Of a stretch of 64,000 bases of DNA, positions 41,190 through 53,303 are shown in pieces. A program made the translations under genes and the position numbers. Under the pieces are notes generated by a model. The model worked only from the letters and a program-made list of their open reading frames with translations, was not told where the DNA came from and searched no databases. The stretch lies in NCBI GenBank assembly GCA_029876055.1, contig CM056877.1, forward strand, positions 4,464,001 to 4,528,000, in the 5' to 3' direction. The stretch comes from Madurella fahalii. Its lineage: Eukaryota; Ascomycota; Sordariomycetes; Sordariales. Numbering within the stretch: the first letter of the stretch is position 1; every line of letters begins with the position of its first letter.

Positions 41190-43026
41190 TCACGCAGCCA
41201 TGATACTCGCGCCTCCGTCCTCTGTCGTCCTATTCCGGATCCTCACCTTCAGCACGCCGTGGGCCAGACGCTTCACGTCGCCGCCCAGTCTCGCGTCGCC
41301 TGCCTTCCGCTTCTTCACCCCCACCACCGCGCTCGGCGCAAACAGCAGCGCCTCGCCGACCCGCAAGTCCACAATCCTCGAAAACAGCTCCAGCCCCGGG
41401 TCGGCATCCCCCAGCGTCAACGCGCCGGCGCCCTCGACGCGCTCCTCGCCGTCCCCCTCCGCGCGGCCCGCGTTCCGCAACCTCTCCGCCTTCTCCAGCA
41501 GGCGGCTGCCGGACGAGACGCCGGCCAGGTGGCGGCGCAGGGCGCCGAGCCAGTCGGGGGAGGTGAACCTGTGGACGACGGTGACGGTGCAGAGGTCGAG
41601 GAGCTTGGGGCTGACGGTGGGCTCCTGGGTGGAGACGAGGACGCGGGCGCCGAGGTGGCGCTGGAGGCGGATGGTGGCGAGCAGGGCGTCGGTCAGGGCC
41701 AGGCACTCGGCCGACCCGGCCGTCATGTACTTGTGGGCCTCGTCGAGCGCCACCACGCGGCCCACGGCCGCCGCGTCCTGCTCCAGGAACAGCGACAGGC
41801 AGATGTGGAACAGCGAGCACGCCATCTCGGGCGTCACGCACGGGCACGACAGGTCCACCACCGTCAGCACGCTACTCTGCGGCGCCCACGACGTCCCCTT
41901 GCTTCGCGCCGCCGGCTTGTGGCCCCTGTTTTTATTGTTGTTGGTGTTGCTGCTGCTGCCGCCGCCCCCGCCACCGCCGCGTTGAGGGGCGGCGAACATG
42001 TCGTAGGCTTTGGCTTGCTTCTCGACCATGAAGGACTCGAGCGTCTCGAGACGCTGCTTGAGCGGGGAGAGTTGTGCGTCGGTGAGATCTTCTGCTTGGA
42101 GCTGCTTCTTGAATTCTGAGTAGTCGAAGCCGGAGCCTGTCCGCTGTTGGACGATGCGCATGTCCCGGAGGATCCGCTGCACGACGTGGAGATATAGCGG
42201 CAGGTTGCCGCCCGTGGTGACTGCCATCAAGTCCAGCATGCGCTTGGTGTTGAGATCCGACTCGTTGAGACGCAGTTCCTCGACCTTGACGTTCGGAAAC
42301 CTCGCGTAAAGGTTCTAAGTGTCGATTAGTCTAGCGAAGATAAGGGTCGCCCCAAGGGGAAGCAGCAGACTGAAAACTCACCCGCATAGTCCGGATATTC
42401 GTTGGCGGACACAGCACCCGCACTTTGATATCCGTGTTGGACGACAACCAAGCCACCTCACAGGGGGAGCCTCCGGAATCCGAGATGAACGTGTCGTAGT
42501 GGAAGACGATGCCTGTCAGGGGCCGGGGCAGCACGTTCGCCTTGCACGGCGCGAGGGCGTTCTCGAGGAGGCACGACAGGGTGTGACTCTTGCCGGACCC
42601 TTGGCTGCCGCAGATGAAGAAGCTGGAGGGTGCAGCAATGTTCCAGAAGATGCGGGGATCTGACGAGCCCTCCTCGGCGCCGCCGCTGAGATCGCCGGCC
42701 AAGAGGCCGTACTGGCTGAACGGTATTTCCTTGCTTGTGCCCACCAGTGACAACGCATATTTGCGGACAGCCTCGGAGAATATGGGAGTGGTTTTGATCT
42801 CGTTGATATCCTCCAGGTCAAGACGCCGCCCCAGTAGGCGAAGGTGATTGTTGCGGATGGAGACTTCGTCGCTACTCAACTCGGACTCGCCGCTGACCTC
42901 ATCTTGGCTGGTCTCGTCAACCCGAGCGCTGCTATCACCATATCCAGTGATTGAGCTAGCGCTCTCGCTGCTATCTGCCGTAGCTTTGGTGAAGAAGGGT
43001 GGCAGTTTGACCCCGGGCTCCTGCAT
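41190..43026 (-). CDS. P-loop ATPase of HerA/AAA-like type (589 aa)
   Basis: Two exons, 43026-42382 and 42314-41190, with a 67-bp intron (GTGAGT, phase 0). A Ser/Asp/Glu-rich start leads to Walker A FFICGSQGSGKSHTL (Gly140-Thr149). A helical middle follows (about 215-320), then a Gly-run linker (about 328-345). The second half has VVDLSCPCVTPEMA, Walker B RVVALDEAHKYM (about 403-413) and a sensor-like LGARVLVSTQEP. This arrangement recalls bacterial HerA/FtsK-like pumping ATPases and the family of large fungal AAA-like proteins of unknown role. Substrate and location are unknown. Residues for ATP binding and hydrolysis are kept. Downstream of it on the same strand lies the CCDC97-like gene, 487 bp away. 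Confidence 0.83.
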
Positions 43027-44677
43027 TTTGGCGCCGGTTACGAGGATTCTTCACAGATCTTGAGGTCTGCTAGGTTGCTAGCGACACTGTCGGTTGACTG
43101 AGACCGGCTGCGAAGGTTCGATGACACCACCACTGGAGGCACTGGAGTCCTTGGTCTTGTCGAAATTCAGGACCGGGAGGGCAGATGGAGAAGGCTGCCT
43201 TGGAGCAGAGAGCGGCTTGTTGAACACGGCACCCGTCAGGGGATTCGGCCGAGAAGGTGGAGGAAGCGACACTTACACCGGGGCTGAGAAGCGGCGTGCC
43301 CGGAGATGGATGCAACTCGGAAGGCTTCGAAACGAAGGCGTGATTGGTGCGTTTGGACAGCCAGGCCTGCTTGTTGATCCCGGCTGGCTTCCTGTCCGGA
43401 ATCGTAACCGGAAGGAGAAAAGGAGAATTTGGCCCTGGAACCCATCTCGGCGGCGGGGAGCTGCAGACGGCTCGGTATTTAAGATGGTAGGATGGACAAA
43501 CAAACGAGCGACCAACGTGCATGTCCACAGACAAACCAAAGGACCAACAGCGGCAGCCTACAGGGCAGAAAAGAATGCAAGAGATAATGTGAGGTGTCGC
43601 GTGAGAGGCCTACTGGTAAACGACGCGATGAGGCCTACGAGATGCCAACTCATCCCGTAGGTAGAGAGAGTGGAGGTGATTGAGGGGAAATTCTGAATTC
43701 CATTGCCAAACAAAATTTGGATAGGCAGAGGAGCGACATGTAAAAAGCAAGACCGGCAGCCAATTCCACTCGAAACCCAGAAATGCCAAATACTGATGCT
43801 ATCGAACTCCAACACCGTGGCCGTACTACGGTACTTGCGGTCATGTTACTGTAGCAATGCTGTTGGGCATTTGAAGCCTGACGCTTGCCCGGTGCAAACG
43901 GATCAATGACAGTAATGCCGACTTCATTTGGCTGATGACATCCGCCCAGTGAAGATGACCGGGGAAAGGGACGGGAGGAGACACAAACAATGGTATGGAT
44001 GCCCACAGAAAGCCCGGGAGGTGGATCCGAAAGGCCGAAAGCCTGGGCAACGGTATTCCCCGGAGCTTCGGTCGAGATGCATTGCAATCAGCCTTGACGG
44101 ACACCGAGCTTGGCCGGGATTCCTCCGGCGGCCCAGCGGGCCTGGGTTGGGGGGGGGGGGGGTGAACGGGGGATGGCGGGAGAGCGAAATGCCCCCGCAG
44201 TGTCGAAGTGAGCCGACAGGGAATTTACTGTGCCAGCTCCACCGCTGTGCAGCTTCCCGGCAGAGTTGCGCTGGTTCCCATTGGCCCGCTGCAGATGGCC
44301 CGGAGCAACTGACCACGGCGGATCTGGACTCCAGCGGGGATCGAGTTGCCAAGACGCTCTTATCGACCACCTCGGGAGCTCTGACAGGCCTAGCGCAGTG
44401 TAGTGTAGTCCCGCCTGCAGGCCGTTGTGGCAAGGAAACACCCCAGGCCGTATTGCACGGGAAAAACAACAAAAGACATCTCCAAGCATCAGTTCGCTCT
44501 CTGCCACGTCTTTCTCTTCCTTCTAGCTCTGAGCTGCCAGCTGCCTGACAGAGAGACAAAAGGCCCGCACGGAAACGCGTGCTCGCACTCGCACTCCCAC
44601 ACACACATACCGACAAGCTGGAGTCGCCTGGAGCGGAGCAGGCCAACGCCTCAGGCTCGGTCTTTGGGCTCCCCGTG
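43027..44677. promoter_or_regulatory. Divergent region between the ATPase and SSK1 genes
   Basis: 1.65 kb with both promoters. Overlapping frames up to 279 codons on the minus strand show no family. A 14-G run lies at 44149-44162. SSK1 probably has a long leader. Confidence 0.45.
44149..44162 (+). repeat. Poly-G tract (14)
   Basis: An uninterrupted G run about 515 bp upstream of the SSK1 start, in the divergent promoter region. Confidence 0.8.
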
Positions 44678-47238
44678 ATGGGGGATCTGAGGTCCAGACT
44701 GCGAGCTAAATTCCCGCGGCGGCACTCTGGCATTCCGCCACTCCCATCCAGCAAGAGCGGCAACTATAGCAGCAGCAGCAACAATGGCGCCGAGCCCGAC
44801 CCGGCAGCGAGCGCGGTCAAGGGCGTCGAGAAGGCCGCAACTGCAGCTCCTGGAGCTTCCCACGGCAGCCACAGCGGAAGCTCCCCCGAGCGGCGGCAAG
44901 CCACGAGGCTAGCAGGATTGCGGCTGGGAGGAGCAGCGACACAGCAATCTGACTCACGAAAAACCACGGGCGTCAGCGATGCACTCGGCGGCAGCAATGG
45001 CCACGCCGCTGCTGTTTTCCTGCCCGCTGCGTCGGAGCCGGCTGCAAACAGCACGAGCAGTGCCAAAACCCCAACTAACAGCCCGCCACGGCCCGTCCGC
45101 GCAATTAGCATGTACCTGCCCACCGAGGGCCCGAGCAACGACGGCCACGACCCGAACGGGAATGATCGCCGCGTTTCAGCAGCGAGCAGACTCGAGAGCG
45201 TCGACGAAATTCTTGCCGACGGCGGCCCGCGCTCGATGCCGCCAAGCGACGCTGTGCCTGTCGATGACTCTGGAGCCGCAGGCTCCACTGCCGACGCCGT
45301 CCGCAGAATCCGTCTCGTTGATCCGCCCGTGAGCGCAGATTCGGCCACCCCGGCCACCCGACCCGCCGCCCCCGTCCCTCCGCCCTCCACTAGCGAAGAG
45401 CCTGCTGGCTCGACGTCCAACCCGCAATTGCGCCCCTCGGGTTCGCTCACCCGTCCAGCCGCGCCCCCGAGACGCCAAAGCCTGCTCCCGAGCCGACAGA
45501 CCACGCTGATCCGGACCCTGCTCAACGCCGGACACGCCGATGACCTCGACCCGGGCGCCGCCGATCAATTACTGCCCATCAGCGCCAACATGGTGACGCG
45601 CAAGCTCTGGGTCAAGCGGCCGGGCGGGTCGGCGACTCTCGTGACCATCAGCGAGGAGGACCTCGTCGACGACGTCCGCGAGCTGATCCTGCGAAAATAC
45701 GCCAACTCGCTCGGTCGCCACTTCGACGCCCCCGACCTGACGTTGCGGATTGTGCCGCGCGAGCAGCAGAGGCAAGAGCGCGTCCTCGGCCCGGAGGAGC
45801 CCATGGCCCGCACCCTCGACGCCTACTTTCCCGGCGGGCAGACGGTGGATGAGGCGTTGATCATCGACGTCCCTCACCGCCGCACCCCGCGCGCCTCCCC
45901 CAGGCACGGGCCTCCGCACGCCCAGCACCTCGCCTCGGCCGGCTACGAAGATGCGCTGCCCCTCGAAGGAAACACCGACTACTTTGGCCCCGGCGCCGTC
46001 GCACACATCCCGGTCACGCTCGCCGGCGGCGGACCAAACGGCACAACCCACGCCATCTCGGTGCTCAATACCGGTCAGGTACCACAGATCCCGTCCCCGG
46101 GCGGGACGAGGACGCGCGCCTACCGGGAGCGGCCTGATCGGCCGCGACTAGGGAGGCAACATACGTCATCGCCCACAATCCTCAACGTTGTCGGCGCTGG
46201 AGGTCACACGGCCACCATTGCCGTTTCCGCAAGTCACGGTATGCCGCATGCGCCGTCCATACCACGTTCCAGGACTCATTCAAATGCTTCTTCAGACCAA
46301 CCGAATAGCGCGCAAACCATCCCGCCTGCCCCGCCGCTGCCGACACCTCCGGCCCAGGAGCCCACGCCCGTCTCGATCCAGCGAACCGCCACCCCGCCGC
46401 CTCGGGCCGCCTCCCCCCGACCCTCCGCCATCGCCCGGCCCAAGAAGAAGAAGACGGCCGAGACCCCCGCACTGCCGGCGGGAATGCTCAACGGCGGCGT
46501 CCCGCCCATCAACGTGCTGATCGTCGAGGACAACATCATCAACCTACGCCTACTAGAGGCATTCGTCAAGCGGCTCAAGGTGCGCTGGCAGACGGCCATG
46601 AACGGTCGCGAGGCCGTCGACAAGTGGCGCATGGGCGGCTTCCATCTGGTGCTGATGGACATCCAACTCCCCGTCATGAGTGGGCTCGAGGCAACACGCG
46701 AGATCCGCCGACTAGAGCGGATGAACTCGATCGGTGCATTCTCATCGACGCCGACCAACAACAGCAGCAACAGCAACAGCGCCAGCAGCCCTACCAGCAG
46801 CCCTACCAGCAGCAAGAGTAACAGCGGCGTCGGCGAGCCGGAAGTGACCACCAACGAGACGGCCGAGGAGGACAAGCTTCCGAACAGGGAAATGTTCAAG
46901 AGCCCGGTCATCATTGTCGCCTTGACGGCGAGCTCGCTGCAGAGTGATCGGCATGAAGCGTTGGCCGCAGGGTGCAACGACTTTCTGACCAAGGTATGTC
47001 TTCGGTGCCAGCACAGCACTTTCCAACGCTAACGGATTCCCCCCAGCCCGTTACGTACGTCTGGCTTGAGAGGAAGGTTATGGAATGGGGCTGCATGCAG
47101 GCCCTCATCGACTATGACGGCTGGAGGAAGTGGAAGTCGTACTTGCAAAAGCCAGACGGCGAGGACCCGACCGCAAAGAAGGCCAAGACCAAGAAAAACC
47201 GGCAGGGACCGAACAGCTCGTCCTCGGACGGCCAGTGA
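44678..47238 (+). CDS. SSK1: SSK1-type response regulator of the HOG stress pathway (835 aa)
   Basis: Two exons, 44678-46993 and 47047-47238 (53-bp intron, phase 0, restoring the LTK-PVTYVWLE junction). MGDLRSRLRAKFPRRHSG is the usual start; the frame is open to 44579. The first 600 residues are Ser/Pro/Ala-rich with a conserved block (about 305-400, MVTRKLWVKRPGGSATLVTISEEDLVDDVRELIL). The C-terminal receiver domain has the acidic pocket VEDN (617-618), phospho-acceptor Asp661 (LVLMDIQLPVMSG), ALTASS and Lys772. In yeast and filamentous fungi Ssk1 receives phosphate from histidine kinases through a phosphotransfer protein and, when unphosphorylated, activates the MAPKKK of the osmostress cascade. 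A Ser/Asn-rich insert (about 690-730) splits the receiver, as in other filamentous fungi. Confidence 0.95.
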
Positions 47239-47991
47239 AACGCCTTCTCTAATTGGCTGTACTGTACCATCATCTTACTATCTTGCTTTTGTTCGGGTCG
47301 AACATATGGGCTTGTAGTCATAATTTCGGCAGCGTGGGAAGGGAGGGGTCGAATGCGTTTCACACATACCTAGCGTTTTGGTTGGTAATGGTTGTCCTTT
47401 CTCTTCTTCTCGGAGTCAGAATGGAATATGCGATGGATGACTGGACGGGCCAGCTACTTCCCCGGGTTGTCTTGACTCTTTCCGACTGGTTTTCGCTTCA
47501 CTCAGACCGTTGCCAGCAATGGATAATACGTCGCAGCCGTTAGCCACGGCGAGGCATTCTTGGATAATGTTAGACTTGAAGAGCGGGGAGTAATTGTAAT
47601 CCATGCAATGGTTCCCAACGAGCGACGGATCGCTTGATGTGGCAGACGGCTGGAACGCAAAACTTGTGACTGAGTATCCTCTGCTAACCACGAGACAGAC
47701 TAAGCATAAAAACACTTCAAGATATTTGATATTTTCGGCCACTATCCCATCACCAGTACAATTTTATTCCCCTCTATTACTTACACGTAGCTTGTAAATT
47801 CAGTGGATGAACCAGAAAGGTGGCTCGGGTGGCTGAATATGCTAACCCTAACCCTTGTGCATGGCACTCGCCCATTGGCTGGACCTGGCGTGGGTCGAGA
47901 TCGCTTGTTCCCGAGAAAATTCCAATTCCCTATTTCCAAGCTTCAACCTCAACCTTTCACAACCCATAACCTAGAACATCCCACCCCAGCC
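47239..47991. promoter_or_regulatory. SSK1 3' flank and MRPS35 promoter
   Basis: No gene seen. Carries the telobox at 47842-47855. Short frames on both strands are without family. Confidence 0.5.
47842..47855 (-). promoter_or_regulatory. Telobox (AGGGTTAGGGTTAG) upstream of the mitochondrial ribosomal protein gene
   Basis: The plus strand reads ctaaccctaaccct, two TTAGGG units on the minus strand, 137 bp before the MRPS35 start codon. In fungi TTAGGG-type sites bound by Tbf1-like Myb factors drive ribosomal protein and ribosome-biogenesis genes, so the place fits. Binding itself is inferred. Confidence 0.5.
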
Positions 47992-49349
47992 ATGCCGCCC
48001 CGGATACCAAGCAGCTGCTGCCAGCCGCAGTTGTTGCTCAACAGCCTCGAGACAGCGCCGTCATCCTCCCTATCACCATCACCTCTGGCCCTGCAAAGGT
48101 TAGCGGCCGCGGCCGCGACCGCGTCGACGCCCTCGCATTCGTCCCCACAATGCCGCGGCGGCAGCCGAGCCTTCTCGACGACGGCGGCGCGGCCGGCGAC
48201 CCGGCTGCGGCGGCAGTTCCTCCAATGGACGCGGGCCAACGCCGACAAGTTCCGGCAGCCGCCGCAGCCGGGCAAGACCAACTACATCTCGCAGCTCATG
48301 ACCGTGTCGGACTTTGAGACGGTGGGCGCGAACCAGCCGTTCCCCAACAACCCTTCGTTCCGCAGCGAGCCGGTGCTGTCGGAGGAGGCGCGCGAGCTGA
48401 TCTGGAGGTCGGTCATGGAGAAGGGGATGCCGCTCAAGGCCGTGTCGGCGCAGTTCCAGGTCGACATGCGGCGGGTGGCGGCGGTGGTGAGGATGAAGGA
48501 GATTGAGAAGAAGTGGGAGAGGGAGGTGAGTTATATATGGTTTCCTTTTTTGCTGGGTTTCTCGCTATAACCCACCATTTTTTCCCCCGGCTCTCAATGA
48601 TGATCCGCAAACAAAACACAAATTCGATTAGTCTTGAAGACATAAAAAAAAACCCATGGTTAGAAACCTGTTCAACGACTGAGTTTTTCCCTCCTCAAGG
48701 GAAACGAGCCTTTTTTATTCCAACCCTCTCCCCCCGCTCCCTTTTCCCAACCTCTTCGATAGAAAAACAATTCCACTAACCAAAACCCCAACCTTCAAAA
48801 ATTTCCTCACAGAACAAACCCATGGCCACCCCTTACGCAAAAGCCATCCTGTCCATGCTGCCGCGGGCCAAGCTGGAGCCGGGCGAGAAGGCGTTCGAGC
48901 CCATCAACGACATCCACGTGCACAGCTACACGATGCAGCAGCTGTTCGTGCCGACGTCCGAGTCGCGCGAGTTCACGCGCGCCGACGCCGCCCGCGCCTT
49001 CGGCGAGCACATCCTACCGCCCGACGCCAAGATGCGCATCCCCGAGCTGGTCGACATGGAGCGGAACCTGGCCGGGGGGATGGAGCCGGCCCAGGCCTAC
49101 CGCGCCTTCATGGAGGCGGCCGCCCGGAGCGAGGCCGACGTCGCCGCCGCCCAGCGCGCCCGCCGCCAGCGCGACGACGAGAGGACCGCGCGCGTCGACG
49201 TCGGCCGCTTCGAGTACCGCTTCGAAAAGATCAACGCCGAGGACGTCGGCCGCAACGGCCGCTCCAGGAAGGCCGTCGGCTGGCGCTACGGCGTGCCCTT
49301 CTCGGATCGCCGGAGAGGAGAGGTCAAGATCCCTACCAAGGTGGAATGA
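47992..49349 (+). CDS. MRPS35: Mitochondrial small-subunit ribosomal protein MRPS35/Bot1 (356 aa)
   Basis: Two exons, 47992-48525 and 48813-49349, with a 287-bp intron (GTGAGT ... cacag, phase 0) joining KKWERE-NKPMATPYAKAIL. The N-terminus is Ser/Ala/Arg-rich with few acids (MPPRIPSSCCQPQLLL..., FSTTAARPATRLRR), a mitochondrial targeting peptide. The mature part matches the Bot1p/MRPS35 family: KTNYISQLMTVSDFETVGANQPFP, SEEARELIWRSVMEKGMPLKAVSAQF, and in exon 2 EPINDIHVHSYTMQQLFVPTSESREFTRADAA. It belongs to the mitochondrial 37S subunit and is needed for mitochondrial translation. The start at 47992 was preferred over upstream in-frame ATGs because the targeting peptide begins there. Confidence 0.9.
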
Positions 49350-49766
49350 AGCGTTTTGCCTCGCTCCCACCCCCTCGGAGAGAAAGGGGGTGGGGGGGTT
49401 GCTGCTCTGGTTGGTTGGTTGGGTTTTCTTCCGGCACAAAACCAGGATTGTGCCATGTCCAATCCATTGGCTTTCGTTTGAGAGCAGCATTGAGCATTGC
49501 AGACCAAGCTAGTTTTCGAGGGCAGTGCAGGGCAGCGCAGGACCATCAGCCGGCCGGTCGAGCCCAATGTATCATTTATTTTGTATCAAGTAACGGCGAC
49601 CCGGGAAGGGGGGGAGTTGGTAGAGCTGCAGGCCCCGATCCGCAGCGGCCGTGTATAGGCAGCAACTTCGGCAAAGCCGCCTTGAATCTTGTATTGTAAG
49701 CAGAAACAAAGTGCAAAAATCACGAATACGAGTCCGTCTCTCCCAGCCCCGGCCGGTCGCGGGACG
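49350..49766. other. Short stretch between converging genes
   Basis: 3' flanks of MRPS35 and the phosphatase gene. No gene seen. Confidence 0.5.
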
Positions 49767-51613
49767 CTATTGCATCAACTCGGCGTGGCTTCTCCAGTCG
49801 AGCGGCTCTTCGCCCTCGGCGAGGTCGACAACCAGGTTCTTACGAATCTGCTCGACGCCAGCCGGCGACAAACCGATGTGGTTGACGACATAGCTCTCGA
49901 CGGAGCCGTACTTCTCGCGAATCATGGCCAGAGTCTGCAGCATATTCTCCTTCCTATAACCCGCGTCCACACAACAATCCAAGTCACTCCCGTGTCAGCA
50001 ACCCCCACCACGGGAAAATATTTGAGCCCAGTAGCGCTTTATTCAGCCAAGAGAAGGAAGAAAGGAGAAGGGAGAAGGGGTGAACGGGGAGAGGGAGAAG
50101 GAGGGGGAGGGGAATGGGGATGGGGAACGGGGATGGGGATGAGAGAGTTTGGTCCGGATGTACTCACCGGGCGCTCACCATCCTCTCGGCCCGAGGCCGG
50201 TCCCGAAAGAGGGCATTGCCCCGAATCAGGTGCTGCACAATCTCCTCCTTGCGCGACGCCAGCCCGAGGTCGGTGAGGCTGTACTCGTGCGCGATGACGG
50301 CGTCGTCGAGGCCGCAGAGGGCGAGAACTAGCGCGATGACGATGCCCGTTCCTTGATATTTTGGGGCTGGGTTTTAGCGGTGTGGATCATCATCCAAGAC
50401 GGATGCCGGTTGGGCGCTGGGCAGACGTGGAAGCGAAGAGGGAAGGTGGACAAGACGACAAGACGACAAGAGGACAAAGATAGGCAGTCGGCGGGCAGAC
50501 AGGCAGACAGGCGGGCAGGCAGGCAGGCAGGCCGGTGGACTAACCATGCGGCGTCACGAGCCTTGGGCATCATGTGGGTTATGACGGTGGGATCTACGTA
50601 CTGTCCTTGCCAGCAGTGCAGTGCACGAGCAGGGGTGAGGGCGGCGTCGTCTGTGAGGCGAGATGCTCGAGGATGGTGCGGAATGGTGCGTACGGGTGGT
50701 CCTGCTCTGCCGCTGCGGCGAGGATGGCGCTGTATGCACGCACGAATCCCTATATCCAACTTTGTCAGTTCAGCTGGCGTTGACGGGGGGAGGGGGAGCA
50801 GAGATCGCAAAAGGTGGCACAGAACGGTGTGACGCTATCCCCGACGCCTCCCGACGCCTCTGACAACGGGGACAAGGGAGGAGACACGTGTTGCGCAAAG
50901 CGGGAGCGGCTACCGCTGCCACAAGGTTGAAGGTTGTGCCAGCCAGCTCATGGTGCTACATGATCGACCCCCCTTTGTTCCCCATGTCATCCTCCTTTCA
51001 TACCCGACTGCAGGTCAGCAGCCTGAAGAGGCTTGATGAGAAACGCCACATCTCTACCCCCCTCCCACCTAACCCCCCTTCGGCCCCACCTCCGTCGCTG
51101 GGATAAGGCAAAGAGAAGGGGAGGGAGAGCGACGCAAAGCAGGCGAAGACGACAGGTCGATCTACTGACCTCGGGCCCGTCACTATAATTTCGGAAGCGC
51201 AAAGCAAGGGCTTCGGGGCTGTAGTCCTTGTCCAGAAAGACGGGCACAAAGATGCGAGTCGCGCCGGGCCATTCCTTGGGCTGCTGCCTACCGTCTTTTT
51301 CGAGCTCGACCACGGATCGAAGATCAAAGACGTGGGTGATGCCGAGGCGCTGGAGGGCGGCCACTCCGTCGTCCTCGAGCCCTGTGGGCTCGGCCGAGCG
51401 AAAGAGCACACCGCGCCTAATGGCCCTGCGCGGCTCGCTTCCGACGGCATACCCCCCTACATCGCGCAGGTTGTGGAGGCCCGCGGCACGAATGAAGGGT
51501 GGTGATGGCGGGGCGCGAGTGACAGTTGAGGTGGCAGCCGTGATGGTGGGGGTGGTTGTGGCAGCGGCCGCAGCCGCAGCCGCAACTGCAGCCTGGTGTC
51601 CGTTGGCAGACAT
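49767..51613 (-). CDS. Tyrosine/dual-specificity phosphatase, Y_phosphatase3 type (320 aa)
   Basis: Four exons: 51613-51170, 50749-50602, 50351-50168 and 49953-49767, phases agreeing, 321 codons. After an Ala/Thr-rich start come the family motifs RAAGLHNLRDVGGY, GVLFRSAEPTGL and THVFDLRSVVELE. The active-site loop is LLVHCTAGKDRTGI (Cys192, Arg198 in HCx5R; the loop is completed across intron 2), followed by NHIGLSPAGVEQIR near the C-terminus. The GKDR loop is typical of atypical fungal and bacterial phosphatases that act on phosphotyrosine or phosphoinositides; the substrate is unknown. Introns are long for this genome (420, 250 and 214 bp) and carry low-complexity sequence, including ACAAGACG and GGCA repeats (50440-50533). 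Confidence 0.92.
50440..50533. repeat. Low-complexity GACAAGAC/GGCA tract in a phosphatase intron
   Basis: Runs of acaagacg (50450-50470) and of ggcagaca/ggca (50490-50533) inside intron 2. It is simple-sequence expansion. Confidence 0.75.
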
Positions 51614-51964
51614 GTGTCGCTGCCAGCCGCAAGACCTGGGATGTGGCTGCAGCGAGAGGAACTTGAGGAGCTGGTGCCGAGAGGTGGGCAGGGGATTCGC
51701 GATATACGAACCTAAAGCAGGGATGGAAGGGCCGAAATCTCAAACCGCAAAACCTCCAGCTGCCCTGCCCAAAAAATGCCGGTATTTGGGGGGTGGGGGA
51801 CGGGGGGATGGGGAGGGTATCCTACCGATGACGGCCGGGGGATGCGGGTTCTCTGCAGAGGAAGTTCCACTGCGCTGGGGGAATTCTCGATCCCCAGGCG
51901 GGGCACGCGTACCGCCCTCCGGGAGCGCTTGCCGGCGCGATCTGGCAGCTTCGGTTTCTCGATT

Positions 51965-52022
51965 GAGCTATTTTTTATTTTATTTTTTCTTGAAAAAAAA
52001 AATATAATGAAATAAAATAATT
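51965..52022. repeat. AT-rich inverted repeat
   Basis: ttattttatttt on the left and aaataaaataa on the right flank a ttcttgaaaaaaaaaa centre. The arms can pair over about 11 bp. It stands out sharply from GC-rich surroundings. Confidence 0.5.
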
Positions 52023-53029
52023 ACCCTTCTTTTTTTAGTTGCTCGTCCCTACCCGCTTTCTTGCAGCTCAGCTACCTGTAGCCGCAAACTCCGGAATCAT
52101 CCAGCGGCGCTTAACCCCAAATACTGCAGCCTCGTCGACACCTGGTCCTGGTTTCTTCGCGCCTCTAAGGCACGGGGCGGTCAGCAACTTTTGCTGCACG
52201 TCAGAACCCGAAAGGCAGCAAGTTATTTGCAAGCGTGGTTGCGATGCGATGCGATGGACGCCGGCAACTGGCACACGATTTTCTGGGTGGCGATCGGTGC
52301 CCAATCGTGGTTTGTTGTCGCCCGCGGCTGCAGCCTGACGCAGCTTTGGCCCCATTCGCCAATCACTCCCGACGGCTCTTTTCACCGCCGAAAGAGCCGC
52401 ATTTCCTCCACTGCTTCGATTCCCTGCTGCTGTCAAACGGCCGGCTCGAGTGTCCCCGGTAGCCTGTCTGCAACTGCCCCGCGGTTTTCCTCATGCTACC
52501 CCACCCTAGAACGTGACACTCCAGGAAGACCCTGCTTCACCGGTGAATGTCATGGGGCATGAGGGCATTCATTACTGCCGTCTTGTTGCCTTGCGAATCA
52601 CAGCGTGTCCCGAGCCTCACGAAAGAACGCCAGTCGTCATCATGTCCAATGTGGGGCCACTGGCTTCCCCTTCTAGCTCGCCGTGCCTGATGTAGAAGGA
52701 TGGCGCCCTCTCGTCAAACATTTTCCAAGCCCCATGTCCATTCTAGAACGAAGGGTGGACAACTGTAGAAACGTTGGCAGAAACGTTGTGGGACTACCGG
52801 GACCACGTTGGCTACTACAATGCCGTGGGACACACGACGGGATCTGTTGGTGAGATCGGACCGGGAAGGAAGCAAACACTTGCATTCCGCCCAACCGCCC
52901 CGCTCCTCCCTTCCCCCCCCCTTCCTCCCCCTTCTCCCCCACAAGGTCGAAGCCTTGTAAGCGGATCCTGAGAAGTCCATGCAGGGGAGGCGGTTTGTGC
53001 TCACCCGCCTGACCAGTAGCATCGAATCG

Positions 53030-53065
53030 TATAAAAGCCAATGTTCTGCTTTTTTTTTTCCCTCC
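53030..53065 (+). promoter_or_regulatory. Orphan TATA box with CT-rich tract
   Basis: TATAAAAG at 53030-53037 followed by ctttttttttttccctcccg. This is the layout of highly expressed fungal promoters, but no ATG frame of quality follows within 1 kb. Confidence 0.3.
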
Positions 53066-53278
53066 CGTCCCATAATTACCTAGCCACCGTTCGTAGGACA
53101 CGGAATCTCTGGAACTCTTGTCGACTTCGCTCAGGCTGCCCTGCCTTCTGTTACTGCTGACGCCTGATTGCTGTGGCAAGAGCTGCAGAGCACGCTGGCC
53201 GAGGTGGCTCAGCTCCCAGCAGATCCCTATCGCCCCGTCCCAGTTGCCATGTCAATCTCCGGGGCCTAGCACGAAGGG

Positions 53279-53303
53279 AGAGAGAGAGAGAGAGAGAGAG
53301 AGA
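53279..53303 (+). repeat. (GA)n microsatellite
   Basis: About twelve uninterrupted GA units in the gene-poor region. Confidence 0.9.

Noticed and set aside
43924..44763. 279-codon minus-strand frame upstream of SSK1
   Set aside because: No family, overlaps the likely SSK1 leader and start, and crosses a poly-G run; probably chance in GC-rich DNA.
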